Positions 30,345 through 40,216 of a DNA stretch of 40,216 nt are shown here, one piece after another. The position numbers and the translations under genes were made by a program. The notes beneath the pieces were generated by a model. That model was not told where the DNA came from and did no database searches. It was given only the letters and a program-made list of their open reading frames with translations. The stretch comes from Apostichopus californicus (Eukaryota > Echinodermata > Holothuroidea > Aspidochirotida > Stichopodidae): assembly GCA_020650975.1 (NCBI GenBank), contig JAIPMN010196265.1:1-40216 (forward strand). The letters are read 5' to 3'. Every line of letters begins with the position of its first letter. Position 1 is the first letter of the stretch.

Positions 30345-32065
30345 AACGTTGACTTCCACTACAAGCAGGCATTATCTACTCACAAGGAATCCAAACTACC
30401 ACATTAGAAGGATGTTTGTACCTTGTCAGGATATTGTTTTTTTGGTATTTGAGCCCTGTTGACCTCAGATGACCTGTGTCTTCCACTAATACCAATAGAC
30501 TTCATCTCATCATGATTTAGGTCAGACATATACATTCATGTAGCATGGTCTACACCGAAGACCAAACAGAGTAATAGTAATTTGACCAATTGTTGATTGT
30601 AGATAGACTGAAGGATTGAAGGCAGATGACTAGAAGGTGGTGCAGGATGGCTCGTACAAAGTAGTTCAATTAAGTAATAAAAATCTTCACAATACAGTAC
30701 TAAATCAGGAAGGTGAAACACAGGACACATAAATCTTGATTTGGTTGGGTACAATTTCTTACCAAATGAGCAGTACCAAGGAAGTTGTTCTTTGAATTGC
30801 CTTTAAAAAAGACCAGCCAAAATACATTGTACGCTGAAGCTCTTCATTAAATTGCCTTGTGCACAGGTCGCCTTTGACCCCCAACACGAACAATAGTGAC
30901 TACCTAATCTGTAAGAGCAAACAATGTACCAAATTGAGCATCATTGAAATTTACCTTGTAAAGGTACAAGATTTGCATATTTAACATGTTGACATCAGCT
31001 GACCTCTACTGAAACAATAGAGGTCATGTACTCACCATGTGAAATGGAAAATACTTACCAGGAAGGTGTTCAATGTTTTTACTTTGAACTCAATTTACCT
31101 TTGGCCTCCACCTAAAACAATTGGGACCAACAACTCACTACGTGCAACCATCCTAGCAAAGATAAGCTTCATTGAAGTTTCCCTTGTGAAGATATGGTGA
31201 TTACATTGTTTTTATTTTTTACCTATGTTGATCTTAGATCTCCAAGCCCAAAAATAGACATCATTTACTCACCATGGGTAAACTACCTACCAAGTGTGAG
31301 CTAAAGCTATGTTTGTGTTATCATGTTTGCAAGCATTGTACACTGGAAATGTATGTTTTGGGTTGTTGACATCAATTGAACTTTTACCTCCAGCAAAAAC
31401 AATAGGGACCATCGACTCACTAAGGATAACCAACTTAAAATATACAAACTTCAATGAAGTTTGTCTTTACAAGATATGTTCACAACATTCCTATTTTGAC
31501 CTCAGCTGACCTTTTATCTAAACCTAAAAAGACATCCTCTTACCACGGGCAACCTACCTGCCAAATATGAGCTTCATCAACATTTGCATTGTCAAGATAG
31601 AGTGTTTACAAAGTTTTCCTATTTCACCTTTGATGACTTCAGCTGACCTCCACCAAATCCAATAGGGACCATCCTCCCATCATGCCATGGGCAAACTTCC
31701 TACCAAGTATGAGCTGAAATGAAGTTTTAATTATCAAGTTACCATGTTTACAAGCATTGTATGGTGATAATGTATGTTTTGTGGACTTTTGAAATCAAAT
31801 GACCTTTCACCTACGCCAATAGGGACCATCGAATCACTATGGCCAACCAACCTACCAAATATGACATTCACTGAAGTTGGCCATGTCAAGATACAGTGTC
31901 TACAAGGCTTTTGCTATATCACTTCAGCTGACCTTTGACCTCCACCAAAAACAATAGGAATCATCTACTCACAATGGGCAACCTACCAAACAAGTATTAG
32001 CCCAATCAAAGTTTGCATTATCGAGTTAGCCTGTCTACAAGCAGCGTCACACACACATGTACATC
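30345..32065. repeat. Tandem GACCTTTGACCTCC repeat, period ~130-150 bp
   Basis: Degenerate units start near 30868, 31000, 31095, 31229, 31377, 31507, 31644, 31800 and 31929, each with versions of 'tgacctttgacctccacc', 'aaaacaatagggaccatc', 'tactcaccatgggcaacc', 'taccaagtatgag' and 'atcaag.ta..gt.tacaag'. Weaker copies lie at 30345-30540. I recall this phrase from repeats widespread in marine invertebrates and fishes. It occupies introns of the minus-strand split gene. Open frames in this interval are not genes. Confidence 0.8.
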
Positions 32066-32646
32066 CAGCATGACTGCATAGGTTCCTTTTGCTTTCAGCA
32101 AGGAATAAAAAACGATGACTATGATGGTAGCAACAGATGATTTACATAAGGAACACTACTTTTGAACCAAATGTACACAGTTTAAATGTCACAGAACAAT
32201 AAATCAATGAACTAAGGTTAGGCTCGTCCTTATTAGCGGATAATAACGATGATTATAAGACTGACTGCTTATCACAGATTTGTAATCACATTTTTAACAT
32301 AACACTTTACTTGGGGTGGGTGGTGGGGGGAGTCTGTGAGAAAATTACAGGTAAAGAACTAGCATATTATTTGGTCATTCTCTTCTCATAGATGATGTTA
32401 TAATTACTACTGCAAGAATGCATGGTTGATCAGTCTCTAGTGAAACTTTTTACTTAAAAAAATTACGTACACAGCCACAAATTGTTCTTTATATGGTTTC
32501 ACCCATATTGGGGGTTACATCCCTTCAGCACCAGTATCTTCGCAGCGAAGTATCAGGGCAGTAATGTATCAGGCACGTGCGAACTCCCATAATCATCATA
32601 CACAAAATGAAGAAAACCTGTAGTATGTCAAAATGTATGTGGCTAC

Positions 32647-32720
32647 CTGTTCTGAATGCCGTAGAACTTTGAAAGCCAAAATTATGCTCATAGGTCATCT
32701 GAGAGTCCCCAAAAACTGAA
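32647..32720 (-). CDS. Internal exon of the unrecognised split gene
   Basis: The minus strand has a strong acceptor (TTGTCTTCTTTCAG) at 32721 and the donor ACAG|GTAGCC at 32646. The 74 bases enter in phase 2 and leave in phase 1. The peptide is SVFGDSQMTYEHNFGFQSST then AFRT. Phases agree with the exon at 34248-34291 upstream and with 30044-30168 downstream, though extra exons could lie between them. No domain recognised. Confidence 0.5.
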
Positions 32721-34247
32721 CTGAAAGAAGACAATCATCCTCGTCCTTAAGAGGTAGCCACGACAATGTCAAAAATGGTGTATGTAAACAAATTTCAATC
32801 ACTGGTTTACTAGATGCATGAAAAAGCACGTATCATTTTCTACTCCAACTTAATGACATACCATTCCTGGAGCCAAATTTTAGGATACTGGGTAATTGTT
32901 TTTTGAAATCCACATGATTTGACAAGGTTTGCCCTCCTCCTTACTGTCTCTCTCATGTACTTCTCCACAGTAGTTTTTGGTTGGCTGTTATGAATTAGCC
33001 AGACTTTATCATGCTGGCCTCCTCCTCAGATACAGGATATGGAGAACAAATTTTAATATAACAGAGTTATGCCAGGCTCAATATAGACACCATGCTATTC
33101 TTGACAGATTGTTAAGCCACCTATTTTTCCAAGGGGATCCAAGTAAACAAAGATTTAAGTTTTTGTAAGTATTATATTCTAAATCCTAGTTATTATAGAT
33201 ATAGAGAGTCCAATTCTACTAAAAGCAGTATGGAGATTATAGAGATTATAGAGTCTTGGATTGGAACTTGAAAGTGCATTATAAACTTATAAACTATAGT
33301 ATTGGATATGAAATGTTGTGTCTCCCCAAAAAGCTTTTCTCTTTCAAGAGTTATTTGAAGATGACGTAGGCTTTCAGAAATTCTGTTTTATAGCACAGCG
33401 CAGTAAAGGGACACCAATCTCATCACCTGCTTAAAGAATTGCTGCTTTTTTAAATTATGATTAACCTTACAACAATTATGGTTCCTTTATCTATAAGTAT
33501 CCATTTTTGTTCATCATATCCAAAATGTATAACCTCTGAATTACATTTTATATGATAGATCAATAAGAATGTATGCATTCATTTATGGACATTTTGACCA
33601 ACTTTCATAACCATTCAATTTGAAGTAATATGAAGCATTTTAAACATATCCACAAATCACCAAACCTGTAAGGCCTCTGAATATTTCTTAAACATCCCAT
33701 ACACAATTGAAACCCGACAATTGTACTATTTTCTGCTCTGAACTTTCCTTCTCATTCTATTGAGCTTAAACATGCTTATTTCCCATTGGGATCAGATTTG
33801 ATATTGTTCTGATTAATAATTCAAATGTGTGCTTTGAACAAATTTACAACGGAAAAATAGCACTAGGTTTTTTTTTCTACTGGCATACACCATAAGTCAA
33901 TGACAGTGATAATCAGCCCTCACTTTCATCTAATTTATGAATTTATTTATTTCTTTAATTGCCAAAAATAACATCAGAGGACTTGTCACCCATAATTCCC
34001 GAACATCTCATATATGACAATGATCAATGTTAATTGTCAACTATGAAGATCATTCTGCATAATAGTTGTAAATATTAGTTTGGAAAAAAAAGATGGCCGC
34101 CTCAAGGTAAACACGGGCCACGGGAATGCACTCCCTAATCGTCTGAATTCTACCAGAACAACCAATATTTTGTCGATCCAAAGTAGACCCGACTGTGAAT
34201 AAGCTTGAGGTAAACAATACCGTCATATTCATAACACTTTTACTCAC
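32721..34247. other. Intron of the split gene; nothing else seen
   Basis: AT-rich intronic sequence without supported coding content. One AAAGATGGCCGCC word (34088-34101) matches the YY1-type core AAGATGGC and resembles the one at 34369, inside the retrotransposon's probable leader. Confidence 0.45.
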
Positions 34248-34291
34248 GTTGTTACGTCGTATTCTTTGAAGAAAGGATTACCATCTAGATC
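34248..34291 (-). CDS. 5'-most visible exon (44 bp) of the unrecognised split gene
   Basis: A micro-exon on the minus strand between acceptor ATTGTCATTTCAG and donor ACAAC|GTGAGT. It reads DLDGNPFFKEYDVT and leaves in phase 2, completing a threonine codon with the next exon. Because it begins with an acceptor there must be an exon further upstream, beyond the antisense retrotransposon at about 34.3-39.6 kb or outside the window. Confidence 0.45.
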
Positions 34292-34657
34292 CTGAAATGA
34301 CAATATCGCGCATTTCCTCCCTATACTATTCGGTGCAGTCAATAGTCTGAGGTTCTACATCGGCAAACAAAATGGCCGCCACCATATAGACTAATCATTC
34401 GATACCTGCTCAAAAGTTGATTGAAGTTTCCTGTGATTATTCTACAAAGTGATCCCTTTGATTTGGGACAAATTTGGACTGCGGTGAAACGTAATATCAC
34501 TGTTTGGTTCATCCGAGAAGTTGGTGCTACGAAAAATATTTCCTGAAGGAGGATTTTCTACCGTCGAACAGTAAGTGTTTCTGTACTATACTACTGGCCT
34601 ATATCGTGCATCCACTACCTGCACAAATTAAGGTTCAGATGCTAGTCCGAATGCAAG

Positions 34658-35395
34658 ATGGCAACAAGGCATGCAACGATAGATAAGAAGTTGGACACTA
34701 TCATGGAAAAAACGGCCAATTTGGAAGGAATTCCGACCCAACTGGCAGATATTCAGTCCGAATTTAAAACACTGAAATCTGCAATGGTGGAGATTAACGA
34801 ATCTGTTGAGTTCATGGAGAAAGAGGTGGTCGAATTGGAAGAAGTTATGAAATAGAAAGCTACGAGGGAGGAATTTGAAGGGTTAGGAAGTAAGCTAGCC
34901 AACATTGAGGAATCCACACAAAAGAGGCTGGATGATTTGGAGAACCGGTCGAGAAGGCAAAATTTAATCATCTTTGGAGTCTCGGAATCAAATAACCAAT
35001 CGCGTGAGACAATCGTAAAAGATGATATTTTACACGGATTGATGGGCTTCACAAATATCAACCTTCAACGGGTTCACCGTACACCTGGAGGCCCGAGGAA
35101 CCCATCACAGGAGAAACCGAGGCCGATCCACTTCCGTTTCCGTGACCTTAGTGACAGGGATAAAATACTCCGAGCAGCTCCAGGCAAACTGAAGGACACG
35201 CCATATCGGGGGGCAAAGATATTTATCAGCGATGATGTTTGTCCAGCCATTCGAGATGCTAGGAAAGCTCTTCGGGCGAAACTACCAGAAGTTAGGCAAG
35301 GGGCCGGAGTCAGATACGCCTATGTTCCGCGATCCGTACCAGCCAGTATAGTCGTGGTGAAGACCGATGGGAGTAGACAAAAAATATATAAATGA
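34658..35395 (+). pseudogene. LINE ORF1 protein (L1 ORF1p-like), one internal stop
   Basis: ORF1p is an RNA-binding chaperone that trimerises and packages LINE RNA. From ATG 34658 one frame runs 245 codons, broken only by TAG 34853-34855. Residues 1-95 form a heptad-like coiled coil (DKKLDTIMEKTANLEGIPTQ..., MEKEVVELEEVMK). Residues 93-190 form the RRM-like core, with ENRSRRQNLIIFGVSESNNQ, VHRTPGG and RPIHFRFRDLSDRDKILRAA. The C-terminal domain has ARKALRAKLPEV and ends VVVKTDGSRQKIYK. Length is within the range of short ORF1 proteins of L1/Tx1 elements. A single base change explains the TAG. The ATG overlaps an AAGATGGC word. Confidence 0.8.
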
Positions 35396-35650
35396 GAGAC
35401 ATGGACCCAGACTGAAGTGTCTACATGTATCTGTTTTGAATCATGGAGGATTCGATAGAGGTAACTGCTATAGTGGGATGTGTGTTCCTGGTTTGGATGA
35501 TCGTGCTTTTTCGTATGTTTTTATTTGTTTGTTTTTCAGCACCGTATTTGTGCTTTGTTCTATGTTCTTTGCTTTTCATGTTTGTATCGTTGTTATAAAA
35601 AATCTCTTGCATCATGTTGCTTCTTGGAGTGGTGAATATGAAGCATTCTT

Positions 35651-38600
35651 ATGGCGAATAGTTTCAACATTTCGCCCCTCAATTGCCGGGGGCTTAATAA
35701 TAAAAATAAAAGACAGGATGTTTTTGACTACTTGACACAGGTGAAAGTGACATTTATTGTTTACAAGACGTTCATTGGGATCAACACTTGCTTGATAGTA
35801 TTCTCTCAGAATGGGATGGAGATTGTTATTCTTCACCTGGGACGACTAATTCAAGGGGGGTCGCTGTTTGTATAAAGTCAACAGGAAATGTTACTGTTTG
35901 TAGACATCATTCTGATAATGAGGTTAATTATATTGCATTAATCATTGAGACTGCAGGACTTACATTCACTCTCGTGGTCCTTTATGGGCCTAATAACGAT
36001 ACTCCAGTTTTGTTAACATTCAGGAGGTTATTGAGGATTTTAATACCCCTCATAATATTATTGTTGGGGACTGGAATCTCGTTGTTGATCCTGAAGTTGA
36101 TACTTATAATTATCTTCATATTAATAATCCCAAAGCTAGACAGGCAGTTTTAAACATGCAGAGTGATTTCGAATTGTTTGATGTGTGGCGAGTTTTGCAT
36201 CCTAATGAGAGAAGGTTTACCTGGCGTCAAAGGAATCCAGTCAAGCAAAGTCGATTAGATTTTTTCCTAATTTCTTCTGGTTTACTCAACATGGTGTTAA
36301 AGTCATCTATCACAGCAGGTTATAGAACTGATCATTTTTTAAATACTACATCTTTTAACTTCAGTGAAATTAGGATTGGTAGGGGCATTTGGAAGTTCAA
36401 TAATTCTTTGCTTCATGATGAAGGTTACTTGAAGAAAGTCAATGATGTTATTGACTCAACGATTGATCAGTATGTATGCTTCCCATATATTCGCTCTAAT
36501 TTAAATACAATTCCAAGAAAGGATATTCAGTTTGTTATTGATGATCACCGTCTCTTTGAAATGCTGCTTTTGAATATTAGGGGGGCATCAATTTTTAATT
36601 CATCCTATAAGAAGAAGGTCCAAAACAGTAGAGAAAAATATCTTATTGAGGAAATTAATCGTATTGATCCTTTTCATAATGAGAGTGAGGACACAAAGAA
36701 TTATATCGATCAGTTGAATCGGGAGTTGGAGAAGTTACGTGAAAAAAGACTTCATGGGTGTATGGTAAGAGCTAGGGTTGATTGGGTGGAATATGGATAG
36801 AAGCCTTGTAATTTTTTTCTCAATTTAGAGAAGAGAAATAAGGTCAGTAGAACTATTAGTCAGTTGAAAGATGCAGATGACCATGATATTTACGACCAGG
36901 ATCAAATTCGAAAGGATGTGTTCCGTTTATAATCGTGAACTTTATAGATGTAATGATGCTTTTTTAAGAAATGAAGATCTCCATGTGAAGTTCTCAGATA
37001 ACATTGTGAAATTATCTACTGATCAATCAAGTGATCTGGAAGTGCCTCTGACATATGAGGAAATTACAGGAGTTTTCAGGACCATGAAGAAGAATAAGTC
37101 GCCAGGTTCTGATGGTTTCTCCGTTGAATTTCTAAAATGTTTTTGGGACAATATTGGTCCCTTCTTATTACGGTCACTGAATTTTGGGTATAAAAAATCT
37201 TTCTGTCACACAAAAACATGGTGTGATTACCATAATTCCGAAAGGTGGCAAACCACGTTATTACTTAAATAATTGCAGACCAATATCTCTGTTGAATGTT
37301 CCCTATAAAATTGCATCTTGATGTATTGCTAATCGTATGAAAAAAGTATTGGCCAATATTATTTCTCCTAACCAGAGTGGCTTTCTTGGTGGTAGGTACA
37401 TTGGTTACAGTATTCGCACAGTGTATGATATTATCCATTCCTTGGAGTTAGATAATACACCGGGTATTTTGTTTGGGGTTGATTTTGAAAAGGCCTTTGA
37501 CAGTATATCAGTTACTTTCATTAGAAAACTTCTTAATCTCTTTAACTTTGGGCCGTCTATTATTAGATGGTTTGATACTTTCTATAGTGATAATTACTCA
37601 TCAGTGTTGGTAAATGGTTTTCTGTCTGAAATTGAATTTCCCATTGAGCGTGGTTGTAGGCAGGGTCACCCTCTGTCCCCTTATTTATTTATTCTTTCTG
37701 CTGAACTTTTGAATAGCCTCGTTAACAGTGATGATTCTATTCGTGGTATTGATATTAGGGGACAGATTTTCAAAACTGTTCAATACGCAGACGATACAAC
37801 CTTGGTTATGCATGGTGACAGTACTTCTTTCAATAGGGTTATGGTACAACTTGACTATTTCAGAGATTTGTCTGGTCTCAAATTGAATATCGACAGTTCC
37901 CTTTTAGTGGGACTTGGTAGTTTGAGAGGGCTTTCTATTCCAATTGGTAAGAAGTATGCTATTCGTTGGAACACAGGTGAAGATTTCACTCTTTTAGGAA
38001 TTGTTTTCAATACAGATTTGGGGGGCATGGTTAAAAAAAATTACGGGGCATGGTTAAAAAAAATTACGATAAAGCATTGAATAAAGTTTCAAATGTAATA
38101 AAATTGTCGGAAAAGCATTATCTTACAACTCTTGGTTGTATAACAATTGTTAAGTCTCTTATGTTAGCATGTTTCAACTATTGTATTATGTCACTTCCGC
38201 TGCCTGACTTGGAGTATAGAAATAGGGTAAATTCTATCATTTCCCGTTTCGTATGGAAAAATAAAGCAGACCGTTTAAGCCGTAAACAATTAAAGCTCAG
38301 TTATGCAGATGGAGGGTTCAATATGATAGATTTTTCTAAACACTGTGAGGCACTCAAAATAATCATTTTTGGTCGTCTTCTGAAGAGTGATCATTTCAGC
38401 TTGAGCTCTTGTTATTTACGTAAATATAATATTTGCACCGACATGTTTTTACCAATGGGGATTTCTATATAAAATTAGCTAGTTTGAGATCTGCTAACCC
38501 CTTTTGGAGAAATGTCTTCGAAATTACATATATATTTATTCGAGATGAGCTATCTACCATTAGTGATGATGCGACCATATTAACTTTGCCTCTCTGGAAT

Positions 38601-39474
38601 AATGGGCTGATTGAATTTGGTAACAGTCCAGTGTATTACAAGCGCTGGTATGACAAAAGTATCCGTTTTGTTTGCGATTTTGTCACAGTTGATGGCAGTT
38701 TTTATAGTTTTGACAATTTCATCCAAAAATATCTTGTTTCCACGAATTTTGTAGAATATTATGGTATAATTAACTCCATTAATACTTTTTGGAATGGACC
38801 TGATCTGGATGGGAATATGGATATTGCTTTTCCAAACAATTGCTACTTTAACAAAATGCTTTACAATGGTATGTTCAGTTCGAAAGATATTTGCAACAAG
38901 TTACTACAGGAATCGGAGTTGATTCAGAAATCCTATACGAAATGGTGTGGTACCCTCGATATTACTGAGGAAGATTGGTCTTTTTATTGTTCAGTGCCAT
39001 TCAAGTGTTCTAGTCATGTTAATTTGAGGTGGTTTCAGTATAGGCTGCTTCAGAGGATTATCCCGTCCAATAAGTACTTGCATTTGATAAAAGCAATTAC
39101 TCATGATACTTGTACTTTTTGTCATAGGTATGTGAGACAATTGAACATTGTTCTATTATTGCCCACTCTCAGTTACGCTTTGAAATCATCTCCAAACTAT
39201 GTCAAATAATATAGATATTGGTATAGTACTAGACATTAAGACAGTGTTGTTTGGTGCGGACATTGCCAGAGAGCTGAATTTGATTATAATTTTAGTTAAG
39301 AAATTCATTTTCAACTGCAAAGTACGGAAAGAAATTCCACTGCAGAATAAGTTACTGTTACTATTTTCTATTACAAAAAAAAACATTTTGTTGCGTAATA
39401 TGAAAAGCAGTGTTTGGAGGAAATATTGGTACTCTTGGTATAATTTTGTACAACTTCAGAATGTATTAAAATAA
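35651..39474 (+). pseudogene. LINE ORF2 (endonuclease-reverse transcriptase), multiply frameshifted
   Basis: The start MANSFNISPLNCRGLNNKNK (35651) is the first strand of an APE-type endonuclease. QDVHWD (35764) holds the catalytic acidic residue, GDWN (36066) and RTDH (36324-36335) the others. The RT domain has KNKSPGSDGFSVEFLK (37093-37140), GVDFEKAFDS (D at 37481), GCRQGHPLSPYLF (from 37649) and the active-site YADD (37784-37795). A C-terminal CTFCHR...ETIEHC motif (39108-39150) follows. Breaks: shifts near 35755, 36020, 36930, 37195, 38440 and 39130-39200; stops TAG 36798-36800 and TGA 37319-37321; and a 23-bp tandem duplication at 38022-38067. All catalytic motifs survive as residues, so decay is recent to moderate. 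Confidence 0.85.
38022..38067. repeat. Perfect 23-bp tandem duplication inside ORF2
   Basis: The 23-base unit, containing gcatggtt and a run of eight A, occurs twice back to back (38022-38044, 38045-38067) with no mismatch. As 23 is not a multiple of three, it shifts the ORF2 frame just after the reverse transcriptase domain. Confidence 0.97.
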
Positions 39475-39592
39475 ATACTTTTTAGTTTCATCTAGGAATT
39501 TTCCCTAAGTCACCACTAGAGTGCTATATTATGTGAAGTTATAGTTGCAAGAGAAATAAAACAAGAGAAAAAAAAATAAAGAAATATATTAG

Positions 39593-39929
39593 TTTGGCAG
39601 AATCTTAGAGAACCTGTTACCATAAATTCTCTATGTAGATTATATGACAAGTGAAAATTTTTACTACCTTTTACAAATTCAATTTACCCAAAAGGTCAAA
39701 AGAATTTAAAGCAGTACCAAATTCAAGCAGTACCAAATTTTATCACTTATGAACAGATATACGGATGAGCTCCTGACTGTCATGTATGCCATAAGGTAAG
39801 GCATACTGTGTATTAAAACATTACCCTACTGTACTTTTGATTGTTCATACTATGAAAAAATCCTTTTAACAGATGCCTTATCATGCTAGCCGAGCTTATG
39901 GCAAGCCGTTTTAACATTTACCTCTCTAT
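39593..39929. other. No gene recognised
   Basis: AT-rich flank between the retrotransposon tail and the terminal palindromic array. A short direct repeat (gcagtaccaaatt, 39711 and 39728) is the only structure noted. Confidence 0.5.
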
Positions 39930-40216
39930 TCTACTTAAGTAGAATTAATTCCACTTAAGTAGAATACAATTAAGCTTAAGTGAAATGAATTGCACTTAAG
40001 TAGAATACAATTAAGCTTAAGTGAAATGAATTGCACTTAAGTAGAATTGCATTTTACTTAAGTTTAATTGTATTCCACTTAAGTAAAATATACCACTTTC
40101 TTTTAAACTTAAGTTAAATTCAATTTCACTTAAGCTTAATTGTATTCTACTTAAGTAAAATACAATTCTACTTAAGTAAAATTTAATTTAGCTTAAGTAA
40201 AAGTGTCATTCTTTTT
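39930..40216. repeat. CTTAAG palindromic array, 21-bp phased, runs off the window
   Basis: Thirteen CTTAAG palindromes start at 39934, 39954, 39975, 39995, 40016, 40036, 40057, 40078, 40108, 40129, 40150, 40171 and 40192: steps of 20-21 bp with a single 30-bp step. Between them are AT-rich linkers such as agaatacaatt and gaaatgaattg. Both orientations of each unit are mixed, so either strand can fold into many hairpins. The right border is outside the window. Confidence 0.9.

Larger units (their letters stand above)
34300..39592 (+). mobile_element. L1/Tx1-like non-LTR retrotransposon (LINE), decayed
   Basis: An ORF1 with coiled coil and RRM-like core is followed by an ORF2 with APE-type endonuclease, reverse transcriptase and a C-terminal Cys/His motif, the layout of L1-clade LINEs; the ORF1 type and the RT/EN spacing favour the Tx1 branch. 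The 3' flank ends in an A-rich tract with aataaa-like words (39540-39592). The 5' border lies between the host exon at 34291 and ORF1 at 34658; a leader with AAAATGGCCGCCACCAT (34369) is likely part of it. No target-site duplication was found. It sits antisense to the minus-strand split gene. Stops and frameshifts leave it unable to move by itself. Confidence 0.85.

Noticed and set aside
1-40216. tRNA, rRNA or integrated virus sequences
   Set aside because: No cloverleaf with A/B boxes, rRNA core or viral gene pattern was recognised; the only reverse transcriptase belongs to a LINE.

Overview
The window is eukaryotic nuclear DNA, about 40 kb, AT-rich and intron-rich, with no prokaryotic gene organisation. 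Genes are split into short exons with GT/AG borders, and most of the recognisable coding sequence is decayed transposable elements or copies of multi-copy invertebrate gene families: a P2X7-like C-terminal domain, CIDE-N-containing proteins and BED-type hAT transposases. Together with frequent TAGGCCTA-type words and a GACCTTTGACCTCC repeat, this suggests a marine invertebrate, most likely a non-vertebrate deuterostome (echinoderm, hemichordate or cephalochordate). That placement is inference from recalled family distributions, not a database result.

Layout. 0-1.8 kb: a minus-strand P2X7-like gene or pseudogene, framed by a perfect 109-bp direct repeat. 1.8-4.8 kb: no gene seen. 4.8-5.6 kb: minus-strand acidic, internally duplicated coding segments. 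6.5-7.1 kb (+): C-terminal relic of a transposase-like protein. 7.2-13.1 kb (+): a multi-exon CIDE-N gene whose splice sites and phases are intact but whose reading frame carries two stops and a frameshift. Its last visible intron holds an antisense 1.8-kb hAT element (11112-12920). 13.1-16.1 kb: nothing. 16.1-17.7 kb (+): a few small exon candidates. 17.8-20.4 kb (-): decayed CACTA/EnSpm-like transposon. 20.48-24.44 kb (-): a complete but decayed hAT element with BED-like finger, introns and hairpin-rich ends.

25.9-28.3 kb is repeat territory: a 20-bp-phased palindromic array, a 1.2-kb inverted-repeat element and a GC-rich palindromic array. 29.1-34.3 kb (-) carries a previously unseen split gene, reconstructed here from four exons whose phases all agree; its introns hold a tandem GACCTTTGACCTCC repeat. 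A decayed L1/Tx1-like non-LTR retrotransposon (about 34.3-39.6 kb, +) lies antisense just upstream of the 5'-most visible exon of that gene. The window ends in a second palindromic array (CTTAAG every ~21 bp).

No operon-like cooperation between genes exists here. The strongest structural stories are two unrelated hAT elements that both have 6-bp direct repeats exactly at their ends, short palindromic arrays with about two-helical-turn phasing in different base compositions, and the head-to-tail arrangement of a transposase-like 3' end with the CIDE-N gene. Exon joins are predictions from splice signals and phase; no transcript evidence was available.
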